Origin: an uncultured Granulicella sp.
GTDB taxonomy: Bacteria > Acidobacteriota > Terriglobia > Terriglobales > Acidobacteriaceae
Reading direction: 5' to 3'
Length of the DNA stretch: 46,851 nt
Assembly: GCA_937873265.1 (NCBI GenBank)
Contig: CALMVL010000048.1
Span: forward strand, 1 to 46,851
Below the pieces are notes generated by a model. That model worked only from the letters and a program-made list of their open reading frames with translations. It was not told where the DNA came from and did no database searches. Shown piece after piece: positions 17,422 to 27,688 of this stretch (the stretch's first letter is position 1; every line of letters starts with the position of its first letter). The translations under genes were made by a program, and so were the position numbers.

Positions 17422-20400
17422 ATGTTCCTGTTCCGATACCCGCCCACCTTCCGCTTTCTGCTCTTCTGCCTTGGCTCCGGCCTCATCGCCGCCTCGTCGC
17501 CGGCGGACGCGCAGTCCACGCTCGCCTCCATCGTCGGCAACGTCCAGGATCCAACCCATGCCGCCCTCCCCAACGCCCGCATCCTCCTTCACCGGTCCGA
17601 ATCGAACACCGACCTCGCCGTCACCTCCACCGCCGACGGCTCCTTCACCGCCCTCAATCTTGATCCCGGCACCTACGTGGTGACCGCCTCCGCGCCCGGA
17701 TTTTCGACCTCCGTCGAAACCGGCGTGCACCTGGACGCGCGCCAGCAGCTGCGGCTGGACCTCGCGCTGACGCCTGCCGCAACCTCCGAGACCGTCACGG
17801 TGAACGCGACCGACGCAGGAACCATCGCGACCGACTCCGATGCGATCTCGGCGGCGCTGTCGCCCGAGGACGTGCTGAATCTGCCCGCAAACTACCGGGG
17901 CGCAGGCTCGACCTCGCCGCTGAACGTGATTCAAACGCTGCCGGGCGTGCAGCCGGACTCCGGTTCGTACCCGCCGACGCCCTCGGCTTCACCCAACCCC
18001 GGAATCAAGTTTTCTCTCCAGGGCGGCCTTCCGTCGCAGTCCGAAACAACCGTCGACGGCATCTCGGCGCAGAACCTGACGACCAACAATATTCTGGGCG
18101 ACGCGTTCCCTTCGGCGGAGTCGATTGCCGAGATCCGCGTGGACGGCGTGGGAAACAATGCGGAGTTCGGGCAGCCGGGCGAAATCACAACTGTTACCAA
18201 ATCAGGCACAAACTCCGTACACGGATCGGCCTTCTGGTACTTCCAGAACTCTGCGTTCGACGCGGTGCCGTATGGCTTCACCCAGCAGACCAAGCCAAAG
18301 AAAGTGGCCAACGACTTCGGCGGTTCGGTGGGCGGGCCGGTGGTGATTCCGCACCTGTACAACGGCCGGGACCGCACCTTCTTCTTTGCGACGTATGAGG
18401 GGCTGCAGTTCCCGCAGTCGATCGGGGTGCAGTACCTGGTTCCCACGGTGCGGATGAAAACAGGTGATTTCTCCCGCGAAACGGCGACGCTGCACAACCC
18501 GTTTACCGGCGGCCTCTACCCCAACGCGACGCTGCCCGCGATCAGCCCAAGCTCGGCCGCGTTTCTTTCGCTCTTCCCCGACCCGAATGTGGGCGACCCG
18601 GACGAATCGGTGCAGGATTCCCTCGCGGCGCGCGGCTACAACTACCGCTCCACCCGGGACAACGGCATCTCGTCCAACCAGTATGATCTGCGGGTCGACC
18701 GAAACTTCGGCAGCCGGGCGACCGCCTTCGCGCGGTACACCAACAAGGACATCAATCAGGTGCAGCCGGCGCAGCTTGCGATTCCAGAGGGAACCGCATT
18801 CGCGCAGTACCACATCTTCGCCACGGCGTTTACGTTTGCCTTTACGCCGCGGCTCTCCAATGAGGCGCGGTTCGGCTTCACGCTCGAACAAGACGGCAGC
18901 GCGAATCCGCTGAACGGCGCGGCCGTAACCAACGCGGCGATGTTCAACGGAGTCGAGCGAACGTTTCCCTTCAATGGCGTCACCTACTTTGGCTTCCAGC
19001 AGCTCACATCGGTGGGCGAGCGGTTGAACTCCGTGGAACGCTCGCGCAACTTTCAGTACGTGGATACGCTGACGTGGCAGAAGGGCAATCACACCGTGCG
19101 CGTCGGCGCGGACATCCGCCACTACAACGCATACACGCCGCTCTCCTTCGCGCCGGCGGATAACTACGGCAACTTCGCCTTTGTGCGCACAGGGTCGTTC
19201 ACCGGCGAGGAGTTCGCGGATTTCCTCATCGGCACGCCCTACCTTTCGCAGACAGACAACGTCACCTCCGACAACAACGGCAATGCGATAGCCTATGCGG
19301 CGTACGCGCAGGACAGCTGGAAATCGACGCCGAACCTGACGCTGAACTTCGGTCTGCGGTACGAGCTCCATCCGGCGTTTGCGTCCTCGACGACCACCAT
19401 CGGCAACTTCGATCCGTCCGTTCCCCTGTCAGGCCGGATCATCTACAACTCCGGCTACGCCGCCGGCCTGAACGTGCAGGAGCTTGCCAACGTAAACGCC
19501 TGTCCGACCGCCGGCGTGAATAATCCCTACGCAACAGGGCTGCCGGCCAACGGCGCACCCTGCACACCGGTGCTCTCGAACACCCAGGCGGGACTTCCGG
19601 CAGGCCTTCGGTCGACACCCAAACTGCGCTTCGAACCTCGTTTAGGCTTTGCGTACCGGCCCTTCGGGAACGACCGTACCGCCGTTCGAGGCGGTGTGGG
19701 CTACTTCAACATCACCACCACCGGCGCGCTCTTTTATGCGCTCACAGGCACGGTCAGCCCGAACCTGCAGAGCTTCTATAACTCGGAGACCGCGGCCGGA
19801 CCGACGTTTGCCTTTCCCAATGTGTCGCCGGCGGGCAACACGTTTACACCCTCGCTCGGGTCCGTGCAGTTCTACTCCGCCGTCGATACCAACTGGCACG
19901 ACCCGTACTCGCTGCAAACGAATCTCTCGGTCGATCGCGACCTCGGCCGCGGCTTTGGGCTGCGCGTCTCCTACATCGGCCTCAAGACGTGGCATCTGGT
20001 GTGGCAGCCGGAGCTCGACCAGCTGCACAACTCCACGACGACCGCCGCCACCGACCAGCCGCGAAGTGCGTTTCCGTTTCCGAACTTCGCCTCCATCCCC
20101 GACCGGTCATCGTCCGCGCAGGCGAACTACCAGTCCGGGCAGGCGGAGCTGTCGCACCGCTTCTCGCGCGGGCTGTCCTTCGACGCGGCGTACACGTTTG
20201 CCAAAAACCTCTCCGACAACCAGGGAACCTACGGGTCGTTCGGCCTCGCGTCCTCGTTCAACGATGAGCAGGGCGGGTACAACGCCACCGACACGTACCA
20301 TCGCGAGCTCGATTACGGCAACGTGACCGGCACGCGGCGGCAGCGACTGCTGATGAGCGGCGTTCTGGAGCTGCCGGTCGGCCGGGGCCATCGCTTCGCC

Positions 20401-21000
20401 GGCAACCTCAACCGCGTCGCGGACCTTGCCATCGGCGGATGGCAGCTTTCGGGGATCTTTGTCGACCAGACCGGACCGTTTCTCACCCCCATCATTCCAT
20501 CCAGCACCGCCGATCCGTCGGGCACTGGATCCGGCACGCTGTTTTTCCGGCAGCAACGGCCCGACCGCGTGGCCCGGGGCAATGCCGCAAACCCGAATCG
20601 CACCCAGTGGTTCAACCCCGCCGCATTCGCGTGCCCGGGAGGGGTCGGCGCCTCGGGCACAACCGGCTTCGCCTCCCTCCAGAACGGCCAGTGCACGGTG
20701 GGCACAGACGTGAATGGCGTCAACTTCGCGCCCATCGGCCGCTTCGGGACCTCGTCGGTCGGCGACGTCACGGGTCCGGGCACCGTCGCGCTTTCGACCG
20801 GCGCGAGCAAGTCGTTTCAGCTCCTGGAAGGGCTGCGGCTCCGGGCGGAGGGGACCTTTACCAACGTGCTCAATCACACCAACCTGGCGGATCCGGTGCT
20901 GGACACAACCAACCCATCCTTTGGGCAGATCACGCAGGCGCGCGGGTCTGATTTCGGCGGCAACCGGACCGGGCAGGTTTCGGTGAAGCTGGAGTTCTAG
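17422..21000 (+). CDS. Oar/SusC-like TonB-dependent-receptor protein 1 (TBDR1) with carboxypeptidase-regulatory domain
   Basis: This 1192-residue outer-membrane protein has a signal peptide ending near SSPADAQS. A carboxypeptidase-regulatory-like beta-domain (about 35-115) follows, with IVGNVQDPTHAALPNARILL and GTYVVTASAPGF. A plug-like domain (about 140-265) contains VIQTLPGV and ETTVDGI. The rest is a large beta-barrel ending in VSVKLEF; a terminal Phe is the usual barrel signature. This architecture is abundant in acidobacteria and is thought to take up oligosaccharides or peptides, without a SusD partner. GAGGT lies 6 bases before the ATG. It converges on the GH144 gene, from which a strong hairpin separates it. 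The substrate is unknown. Confidence 0.88.
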   Translation: MFLFRYPPTFRFLLFCLGSGLIAASSPADAQSTLASIVGNVQDPTHAALPNARILLHRSESNTDLAVTSTADGSFTALNLDPGTYVVTASAPGFSTSVETGVHLDARQQLRLDLALTPAATSETVTVNATDAGTIATDSDAISAALSPEDVLNLPANYRGAGSTSPLNVIQTLPGVQPDSGSYPPTPSASPNPGIKFSLQGGLPSQSETTVDGISAQNLTTNNILGDAFPSAESIAEIRVDGVGNNAEFGQPGEITTVTKSGTNSVHGSAFWYFQNSAFDAVPYGFTQQTKPKKVANDFGGSVGGPVVIPHLYNGRDRTFFFATYEGLQFPQSIGVQYLVPTVRMKTGDFSRETATLHNPFTGGLYPNATLPAISPSSAAFLSLFPDPNVGDPDESVQDSLAARGYNYRSTRDNGISSNQYDLRVDRNFGSRATAFARYTNKDINQVQPAQLAIPEGTAFAQYHIFATAFTFAFTPRLSNEARFGFTLEQDGSANPLNGAAVTNAAMFNGVERTFPFNGVTYFGFQQLTSVGERLNSVERSRNFQYVDTLTWQKGNHTVRVGADIRHYNAYTPLSFAPADNYGNFAFVRTGSFTGEEFADFLIGTPYLSQTDNVTSDNNGNAIAYAAYAQDSWKSTPNLTLNFGLRYELHPAFASSTTTIGNFDPSVPLSGRIIYNSGYAAGLNVQELANVNACPTAGVNNPYATGLPANGAPCTPVLSNTQAGLPAGLRSTPKLRFEPRLGFAYRPFGNDRTAVRGGVGYFNITTTGALFYALTGTVSPNLQSFYNSETAAGPTFAFPNVSPAGNTFTPSLGSVQFYSAVDTNWHDPYSLQTNLSVDRDLGRGFGLRVSYIGLKTWHLVWQPELDQLHNSTTTAATDQPRSAFPFPNFASIPDRSSSAQANYQSGQAELSHRFSRGLSFDAAYTFAKNLSDNQGTYGSFGLASSFNDEQGGYNATDTYHRELDYGNVTGTRRQRLLMSGVLELPVGRGHRFAGNLNRVADLAIGGWQLSGIFVDQTGPFLTPIIPSSTADPSGTGSGTLFFRQQRPDRVARGNAANPNRTQWFNPAAFACPGGVGASGTTGFASLQNGQCTVGTDVNGVNFAPIGRFGTSSVGDVTGPGTVALSTGASKSFQLLEGLRLRAEGTFTNVLNHTNLADPVLDTTNPSFGQITQARGSDFGGNRTGQVSVKLEF

Positions 21001-21012
21001 CCAGCCCCAGAC

Positions 21013-21043
21013 AGGGCAGCTCGAAACCGTCGCGAGCTGCCCT
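21013..21043. terminator. Bidirectional hairpin terminator between TBDR1 and the GH144 gene
   Basis: The arms AGGGCAGCTCG (21013-21023) and CGAGCTGCCCT (21033-21043) are perfectly complementary with a 9-base loop. The hairpin sits 12 bp past the TBDR1 stop and overlaps the end of the convergent GH144 gene. There is no T-run, so it may terminate weakly or mainly protect RNA ends. Confidence 0.6.
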
Positions 21044-22364
21044 AAGCCGGCACGAAGCCGCACCGATCCATCGCCAGCCGAGGCTCTGGATTGCGCATAA
21101 ACGTCTCCCAAATCCACCCCGACCGGAGATTTTCCGCCATCACCACCCCGATCCCCAGATCGATCCCCAGCACGTCAGGGTCGTACCAGGGCTGGCTCGG
21201 ATGAAAGGCATCGCAAAACCCGTATCGACCCCAGGCGTCCGGCCCGTATCTGGCCTTCAACGATCGTTGCACCCTCAGGCAGTCCCCAGGCAAGAACGCC
21301 AGCGACCCAGCCGTCGCGCACGGCACCACCGACCCATCCACCGGCCCCATCAGCGGCGGGCCGCCCCACGCCGTGTAGCCGTGCTCCCAGTCCGAAGCGC
21401 TCACACCCCAGTAGTCCTCCGTGTACCAATGCTGCTTCAGCGACAGGCACCAGGCCTCGTGCGCCCGCGTCGCCGTCACGGAGTTCGCAAAGTAGTCTGC
21501 AAACGCGTCGCGCTTGCCGCGAAAGTCGAACCAGGCCTGCGAGTACTGATGGACAAACAGTGGATCGTCTCCCGAGATGTAATCGAAGCTGCCGAAGCGC
21601 ATCCGCGGTCGCGTCCATGCCGTCCAGGTCGATGCGCTGACCGGATGCGTCGGCGACCCGATCGCCAGGAGGTAAATCATCATCAGTTCGCAGTAGTGGC
21701 TCCATCGCGTCTCGATGAATCCCTTGCCGCCGTTCTTCCAACCCATGGAAAACGTCGTTCCGCCGTTCAGCATCCACGGCCAGTCCACCCGCTCATAGAT
21801 CGCCGTCGCCAGCCGCGCGATCCGCGGGTCGTTGAAGTACGCTCGCGCCGTCAGCACGCCGCACAGCAGCAGCGCCGTGTCGATCGACGAGACTTCGCTG
21901 CCCTTCGCCGGCTCGCCCGTGTGCACATCGTTGAAGTGGTAGAAAAAGCCGTGTTCGTTCGGCAGTTTGTTCAGGTGGAACTCGAGCGTCGTCAGCACCT
22001 GCTTGCGAATACGATCGTTCGGCAGATATCCGCGCCGGTCCGCGATGCACAGCGCCGTCAGACCGAACCCCGTCGCCGCAATGCTGGCGAGCGTACGCGC
22101 ATCCAGCTCGCCGGTCGCCGTCCTGTTCACCGCCCGGTCAAGCACCTGCCCCGTCTCCGGCCCCGTCTGCTCGGCGAAGTACAGGCACGCCGCGCGCTGC
22201 ATCTCGTCCAGAAACGCCACGTCCTCGGGACGCAGCGTGTACGGCAAGCCGGCTCCGGCATGCGGCGGAGACGCAGCCTCAGCCGGCATCGGCACGGGCG
22301 CGGCAGCCCCCAGCGCCGCTCCTCCCAGAAGCTTGATCGCCGAGCGCCGCGTCAGCGCGTCCAT
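21042..22364 (-). CDS. Glucoamylase-like (PF10091) / GH144-type glucanase
   Basis: This protein of about 440 residues has a twin-arginine-like export signal (TRRSAIKLLGGAALGAAAP). The body is an (alpha/alpha)6-type glycosidase of the PF10091 family, to which the GH144 endo-beta-1,2-glucanases belong. Supporting stretches are ATGFGLTALCIADRRGYL, NEHGFFYHFND, SSIDTALLLCGVLTARAYF, WMLNGGTTFSMGW, YGFCDAFHPSQPWYDPDVLGIDLG and AENLRSGWIWETFMRNPE. Assignment to GH144 rather than a sister group is an inference. It starts about 11 bp after the GH39 stop (a GTG two codons earlier is also possible), so the two enzymes are co-transcribed and probably act on the same polysaccharide in the periplasm. Confidence 0.82.
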   Translation of the reverse strand: MDALTRRSAIKLLGGAALGAAAPVPMPAEAASPPHAGAGLPYTLRPEDVAFLDEMQRAACLYFAEQTGPETGQVLDRAVNRTATGELDARTLASIAATGFGLTALCIADRRGYLPNDRIRKQVLTTLEFHLNKLPNEHGFFYHFNDVHTGEPAKGSEVSSIDTALLLCGVLTARAYFNDPRIARLATAIYERVDWPWMLNGGTTFSMGWKNGGKGFIETRWSHYCELMMIYLLAIGSPTHPVSASTWTAWTRPRMRFGSFDYISGDDPLFVHQYSQAWFDFRGKRDAFADYFANSVTATRAHEAWCLSLKQHWYTEDYWGVSASDWEHGYTAWGGPPLMGPVDGSVVPCATAGSLAFLPGDCLRVQRSLKARYGPDAWGRYGFCDAFHPSQPWYDPDVLGIDLGIGVVMAENLRSGWIWETFMRNPEPRLAMDRCGFVPA

Positions 22365-22375
22365 GCGCACAGCGG

Positions 22376-23977
22376 CTACCGCGCCCCGTTCGGCAGCAGC
22401 TTCACCAGCACCAGGCCCTGAGGCGGAATCTCGATCTCGAGCACACCCCCCTTCAGCGTCGCCCGCTCCGCCGGAGCGGCTTTGCCCGCCGCCCGCAGCT
22501 GCGCAATCTGCTCCTGCGAAGGTTCCGAAGGCCGACCCATCGCGTCAAACGCCTTCACCACATTGCCATGGTCCTGATCCAGCCTCTCGATCGTCACCGC
22601 CGCATCGGCGGGAACACCCGTGAAACGCACCGCCATTCGTTTCGCCGGCCCCGCATCCGCCGGCGGCGGCGTGTACCTCGGTCCCTCGCCGTACGGCGGA
22701 TGGTAGTTCCACAGCGCGGTCACAACGCCGCCATCCGCCGACTTCGTCGCCAGCACATCGTCGCTCGCGACCTGGATCCGGCGGTCGCCTAACTGGTGCA
22801 GCATCGCAAACGCATTCAGCGCCGGCTTCGGAATCTCGTCAGCGGCGACCAACCCAAATCCACCATAAAACGGCGTCCGCACAACGCCCTGCTCCTCGAA
22901 CACGTCCGAAAAGGACCAGTAGCTCATCGCCTCCGTCAGTCCGTCGCACATCCGGATATTGTTCGCCATCCACGGCCCCATGTAGATCGAATCCGTCACA
23001 TCCGGCTCGTTGGAGTAGCTCGCGTTGTACTCGGAAAAGATCAAGGGCATCTGCGGAAACGGAGACTGAAGAATCTCCTCATGCACCTTCTTCACCGCGC
23101 GATACACCATCTGGTCGCGTGGCACGTTCTCGTTCGTCTTCAGCACGTTGTCCGCGGTGTCGTTGCCATACACGTGCGTCGAGGCAAAGTCGACCGGCAC
23201 ACCGCGCTCCTTCATGGTGCGCAAAAACTCGCCCACATACGCCGCCTGCGCGGTCGAAGGCCCACCTACCCGAATCCGCTCGCTCGCCTTCTTCAGCGCA
23301 CGCGCCGTGTGCGCGTACAGCTCGTAGTACGTCGGCATATTCGGCCGGCCACCCCAGAAGTCCAGGTTCGGCTCATTCCAAACCTCGAAGTCCCACGTCG
23401 CCACCTCGTCGATGCCGTACCGCGTGATCAGGTGCTGCGCAAACGCCGTAATCATCCCGTCCCACAGCGCGTAATCCTTCGGCGGCGAAACCACCGGCTT
23501 ATAAAAGAAGCTCTGGGTACTGTTCGGGTCTGCCGCCATCTTGCGCGGCATAAAGCTCAGCTCCACAAACGGCTTCACGCCATTGGCCAGCAGCCCGTCG
23601 TAGATCTGATCCACATAGGAAAAGTTGTAGGGCGACGCGCCCTCGACACGGCTCGCCGCAAGCCCCGGGTCCTGCCGCACCGCATCAGGATCGTAGACGC
23701 CCACCTCATCCATAAAGATCCCGTGGAAGCGTACCGCCCGAAAATCCGCAGCCTGCTTCACGGTGCGGATGTCGTCGCGATAGCTCTGCCGCAGCGACAG
23801 GATGGCGCGCCCCGAACCGAAGATCTGCTCCCAGAAATGCGGAAAGGGCGTCGTCGGCCCAGCAGCGTCGATGCGCACCTGCTCGGCCTGCTGCGCCCGC
23901 AGCAAAGGGCAAAGAATAACCGCAAGCAAAGCAGCTCGCGAAAGCCGACGGCTCACTTCTGTGTGTCTTCGCATCAT
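22376..23977 (-). CDS. GH39-like glycoside hydrolase (beta-xylosidase family)
   Basis: This 533-residue protein has a signal peptide (RAALLAVILCPLLRA, then QQ). The TIM barrel shows the clan GH-A acid/base motif EVWNEPN with Glu202 and the nucleophile motif IFSEYNASY with Glu316. It also has VRFHGIFMDEVGVY and STHVYGND, all in GH39 positions. A C-terminal beta-sandwich follows (about 400-533). GH39 contains beta-xylosidases, alpha-L-iduronidases and other exo-glycosidases; the exact sugar cannot be read from sequence. The ATG at 23977 (followed by a second ATG) has a GAGAAGGAG purine tract directly upstream. It follows TBDR2 in the same direction after 133 bp containing a terminator-like hairpin, and is coupled to the GH144 gene. 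Confidence 0.85.
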   Translation of the reverse strand: MMRRHTEVSRRLSRAALLAVILCPLLRAQQAEQVRIDAAGPTTPFPHFWEQIFGSGRAILSLRQSYRDDIRTVKQAADFRAVRFHGIFMDEVGVYDPDAVRQDPGLAASRVEGASPYNFSYVDQIYDGLLANGVKPFVELSFMPRKMAADPNSTQSFFYKPVVSPPKDYALWDGMITAFAQHLITRYGIDEVATWDFEVWNEPNLDFWGGRPNMPTYYELYAHTARALKKASERIRVGGPSTAQAAYVGEFLRTMKERGVPVDFASTHVYGNDTADNVLKTNENVPRDQMVYRAVKKVHEEILQSPFPQMPLIFSEYNASYSNEPDVTDSIYMGPWMANNIRMCDGLTEAMSYWSFSDVFEEQGVVRTPFYGGFGLVAADEIPKPALNAFAMLHQLGDRRIQVASDDVLATKSADGGVVTALWNYHPPYGEGPRYTPPPADAGPAKRMAVRFTGVPADAAVTIERLDQDHGNVVKAFDAMGRPSEPSQEQIAQLRAAGKAAPAERATLKGGVLEIEIPPQGLVLVKLLPNGAR

Positions 23978-24059
23978 CTCCTTCTCTTCCCTCGATCGTC
24001 GACCTCGCGTCCGCAACCGACACATCGCGCAACGCCGAACAGGTTACGATCACCGAGCG

Positions 24060-24091
24060 AAAAGGGTGCGCCCGAAGACGCGCCCTTCTCG
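24060..24091 (-). terminator. Hairpin with short T-run after TBDR2 (partial terminator or attenuator)
   Basis: On the minus strand AAGGGCGCG and CGCACCCTT form a 9-bp stem with one wobble pair around a loop of about 8 bases, followed by TTTTCGC. It lies between TBDR2 and the GH39 gene. Partial termination here would give more receptor than enzyme message. Confidence 0.6.
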
Positions 24092-24110
24092 CCAGGGGCA
24101 ACCAGACCCC

Positions 24111-27100
24111 CTAGAAGGAAAAGCGCGCCTGGAGGTTGACAATACGGCCGGCAAGTCCGCTCTGCGCCTGCCCGAAGTTGGGCAGCAGGTAGTTCGTCAC
24201 GATCGAGCTCGAGTTCAGGTTGGTCTGATTGAACAGGTTGAAGGCGTCCGCCCGGATCTCGATCCTTGCCCCTTCGCCAATCACGCGCGCGTTGGGCAGG
24301 CCGAACGATTTGGTCACGGTTGCGTCCACATCCTGGTACCCCGGGCCGTCGAAGGAGTTGCGGCTCACGCCCGGCAGCTGCGGCAGCGCACCGGCAAAGC
24401 CGCCGCCGGGAGCGACGGGCGCAAACGGGTTGACGAAGTAGGGCGAAGTCGTTGCGTTATCGGCGATGTTCGGGAAGTTAACGTTGGTTCGACCATTCTC
24501 GAACGCGGCGTTGCTGGTGTTGTGATGGTTGCCGCCCAGGTATGCCGCCGGCCGAAGCGCGTTGTAGCCGCTCGATCCGTAGTACAGGTTGCCGCCCGGC
24601 ACGTTGTACACCGGCGTGAACGGGAAGCCGGTGTGGATGTTGTAAATACCGCTCACCGACCATCCATCCGCCACTTTGGACAGAACCCTGTTGCCGTGGA
24701 AAAAGACCGGCTGCCACAGACCATACAGCTTGAACGCCTTCCCATAGTTGAAGTCGGAGCGGCCGTACGCCAGGCGCGGAAGGTACGGGTACGGGTCTTC
24801 GTAGTACGGTCCCGATCCCGTATCCATCGTCTTCGCGTAGTTGAACTCCGCGTCAAACATCACGCCGTGCGCCATCTGGTGCTTCAATCCCACCAGCAGC
24901 GAATTGTTGTTGGAGTTCCCCGTATTCGCGTAGTAATCGATGTTCTGCACCAGCGGATTCTGCGCCTGCCCGTTCGCAAAGGCGGTGACGTACGCGAAAT
25001 TCTGCACAATCAGGTGGCGCGTGACGCTGCCCTGGTACCCCACCGACGCCACCAGCTGATGGCCTAGGTCGACCTGCGTATCGAGCGAGAAGTGCTGGGT
25101 ATAGATCGTCGGCTGCTTCGCCTGAAAGGCCGTGATGAAAGCGCCTCCCGCGATCGGCAGATTCGCGGCGTTGAATCCGCCAATCGCATTCGGGTTGGCA
25201 GGGTAGCCAAACAGCGAATTGGGATTGCTCGCGATCCCGTACACGATCCGCGGATCGATGCTGGCCACGCCGTTGACGATGCTGCTGTTGTTGAAGTTGG
25301 CGTTGAGCACGTTGGGCGGGTTGCCCCCGGCGTTGCCGCTGATGGCGATCTCGGTCTGGTTGAAGTTCAGACCGTACCCGCCGCGAAGGACGCCCTTGCC
25401 GTGCAGCATCTCCGGGCTATACGCAAAGCCAAACTGCGGGCCGACGTTGCCCTTCTGTGACTGCGTCAGATTCCCTCCGCGACGCACCACCAGGCCGGTG
25501 TACTCCGTCGCTCCGCCGCCCAGAATGACCGTGTTGAGGTTGTTCTCCTTCGACGACAGAGGGCCGAAGTAGGAGTAGCGCACACCGAGATTCAGCGTCA
25601 GATTCGGCCGCGCCTTCCAGTCATCCTGCGCGAAGAAGCCGTACAGATCTTCACGGTTGTCCTGACGGTTCGTCGTTGGCGTTCCCGTCGCCGGATCGAA
25701 GCTGCCGCTCTCGGCATGGGGAGCGTCGTTGAGGAAGTCCCAGATGTTGTAGAAGTTGTAGCTCGGGCGCGCGGAATAGGTCGGATTGTTGAGGTAATAC
25801 AGCCGGGTCACCTCGCCGCCGAACTTGACGCTGTGATTGCCGGCAATCTTCGTCGCCACGTCCTTGTACGAGTAGGTGTGCTGATTGAAGTTGCTGGGAC
25901 CGGGCGCTCCAAAGTAAGCGAGCTGGTTGCTGCCGCTGATATTCGCCTCGCCGTCCACCTGCGACTGGGGCAGACCGAACGGCTCCTGCGGGTTGGTCTG
26001 GATCTCGTTCCAGCGCCATCCGGCATCGTTCGCGCGAGCCTCGTTCAAAAGCGTCGGCGAAAAGATGTGATTCCAGATCACGGAGTACGCGTCGTTCACC
26101 TGGCTGTGGTGATAGAGGTTGTAGGCGCGCACGGTTCCGTTGTAGTCCGTCGTGGTCAGCGGCACCCAGTAGATCGCAAACGCGAGGTGGTCCTTCTTGG
26201 TCGCGTCGCCGTCCAGCCGGCCGTTGTACTGGCTCGCAACCATGGAGGTCGGATTGACGGTGTTGAACAGCGCGACATCGGCGACGCCATCCAGACCGCC
26301 ACCGACGCCCGGGTTGGTCGTGCTCTGCCACGTCAGGTCCTGCGCCCCGAGCGGTCCTTTGATGGGCGAGCCGAGGTCGAGTCCCTGGCCGGCAATGGTG
26401 CGGCAATTGGTGTTCTCGATGAACCCGGCCTCCGCGCACGTCTGGTTGACGATCGACGAAGCAGCCACCGACGCGCCGGGGAAGTTCAGAAACTTCGCGG
26501 CGATGCTTCCCGACGGCGCCAACGCCCGATACGCCGCTGTCTCATACCAGCCCGTGCTCGTGGACTTCGCATTGTTGCGCTGCGTCTCGTAGGCGAAAAA
26601 AGCGAACAGCCTGTTGTGCAGAATGGGCCCGCCGACGCTGCCGCCAATCTGGTTGGCCAGCGTCGTATCGCGCAGCAAGCCGCGCTCGGAGGGCGTCCCG
26701 GTGTTGAAGGTGCCCGAGCCGTTGTAGCGCTGGTAGGCGTTCAGCCCCGGCCGGCTGGCCCGAAAAAAGGCGCTGCCGTGAAACTCGTTCGTCCCCGTCT
26801 TCGAGGTGATCTGGATCTGCGCTCCGCTGAAGCGGCCGTTCTCCGCGTCGTAGCCGTTCGAAACAACCTTCACGTTGCCGACGGAGTCCTCGGTCGGGGT
26901 AATCACCGACGTTCCGCCCCACACCGCGCTCACCGTGCTGATGCCGTCGATCTGGATGCCGTTGGTCTCGTACTGCCCGCCGTTGGCGTTCGCCTGCGGT
27001 CCGTTCTCCGTCGCAAAGATGCCGTTCCCGTTCCCGCCCGGGCCCTGGGTCCCGGGAAGGTTGTTCGTGCCGCCTCCGGCAGCCTGCGATCCATCGCCAA

Positions 27101-27617
27101 ACACTCCGGGAGCCAGCTGCACCAGCTGAAACACATCGCGTCCGGCCGACGGCAGATGCTGAATCTGGTTCGAATCGACGGTTCCGTTGATCGACGCCGT
27201 CTCCGTGTCGAGCGGCGCGATGGTGTCTCCCGAAACGTTGACGGTAGTCGACGCGGCGCCCACCGCCATCTGCACGTTCACGGCGTTTGCCTGCTCGGGC
27301 GTGATGTGGACGTCGCTGATGATCTGCTGCTGGAAGCCCGGGGCCGTCGCTGTCAGGGAGAAGTGGTCAGGCGGCAGCGCATTGAAGTTGTAAACACCGC
27401 TCCCATTCGAGGTGGCGGTCAGCGTGCGATTGGTGTCCGTGTCGGTGAGGGTCAGCGTCGCATTGGGAATCACGCCGCCCTGCTGGTCGGTCACGGTTCC
27501 CTGGATGGATGCGCGGAACTGGGCCGAGGCCGACACCGAGAAAACGGTCGCGCCGGCGAGGGCAAAGGTGGCCCCGAGGACGAGGCGCCTCGGTCGTACA
27601 GAAAGCGGGTGGTTCAT
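24111..27617 (-). CDS. Oar/SusC-like TonB-dependent-receptor protein 2 (TBDR2) with carboxypeptidase-regulatory domain
   Basis: This 1168-residue outer-membrane protein has an N-terminal signal (LVLGATFALAGATVFSVSASAQ). A carboxypeptidase-regulatory domain (about 35-115) carries IQGTVTDQQGGVIPNATLTLT and FSLTATAPGFQQ. A plug-like domain with HLPSAGRDVFQLVQLAPGV is next; a Gly/Asn-rich insertion and QIDGISTVSAV follow. The large barrel ends in NLQARFSF. The ATG has GGAGG six bases upstream. It heads the leftward unit with the GH39 and GH144 enzymes and is divergent from the LacI-family gene, so it is the best candidate importer of the polysaccharide fragments made by those enzymes. TBDR1 is similar only in architecture. 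Confidence 0.9.
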   Translation of the reverse strand: MNHPLSVRPRRLVLGATFALAGATVFSVSASAQFRASIQGTVTDQQGGVIPNATLTLTDTDTNRTLTATSNGSGVYNFNALPPDHFSLTATAPGFQQQIISDVHITPEQANAVNVQMAVGAASTTVNVSGDTIAPLDTETASINGTVDSNQIQHLPSAGRDVFQLVQLAPGVFGDGSQAAGGGTNNLPGTQGPGGNGNGIFATENGPQANANGGQYETNGIQIDGISTVSAVWGGTSVITPTEDSVGNVKVVSNGYDAENGRFSGAQIQITSKTGTNEFHGSAFFRASRPGLNAYQRYNGSGTFNTGTPSERGLLRDTTLANQIGGSVGGPILHNRLFAFFAYETQRNNAKSTSTGWYETAAYRALAPSGSIAAKFLNFPGASVAASSIVNQTCAEAGFIENTNCRTIAGQGLDLGSPIKGPLGAQDLTWQSTTNPGVGGGLDGVADVALFNTVNPTSMVASQYNGRLDGDATKKDHLAFAIYWVPLTTTDYNGTVRAYNLYHHSQVNDAYSVIWNHIFSPTLLNEARANDAGWRWNEIQTNPQEPFGLPQSQVDGEANISGSNQLAYFGAPGPSNFNQHTYSYKDVATKIAGNHSVKFGGEVTRLYYLNNPTYSARPSYNFYNIWDFLNDAPHAESGSFDPATGTPTTNRQDNREDLYGFFAQDDWKARPNLTLNLGVRYSYFGPLSSKENNLNTVILGGGATEYTGLVVRRGGNLTQSQKGNVGPQFGFAYSPEMLHGKGVLRGGYGLNFNQTEIAISGNAGGNPPNVLNANFNNSSIVNGVASIDPRIVYGIASNPNSLFGYPANPNAIGGFNAANLPIAGGAFITAFQAKQPTIYTQHFSLDTQVDLGHQLVASVGYQGSVTRHLIVQNFAYVTAFANGQAQNPLVQNIDYYANTGNSNNNSLLVGLKHQMAHGVMFDAEFNYAKTMDTGSGPYYEDPYPYLPRLAYGRSDFNYGKAFKLYGLWQPVFFHGNRVLSKVADGWSVSGIYNIHTGFPFTPVYNVPGGNLYYGSSGYNALRPAAYLGGNHHNTSNAAFENGRTNVNFPNIADNATTSPYFVNPFAPVAPGGGFAGALPQLPGVSRNSFDGPGYQDVDATVTKSFGLPNARVIGEGARIEIRADAFNLFNQTNLNSSSIVTNYLLPNFGQAQSGLAGRIVNLQARFSF

Positions 27618-27688
27618 ACAGCCTCCAGAAATGACGTCAGCAAGCGAAGGGGCGAGGCGTCGCCGTATGTTTCTCCGTTTGGTGTCCG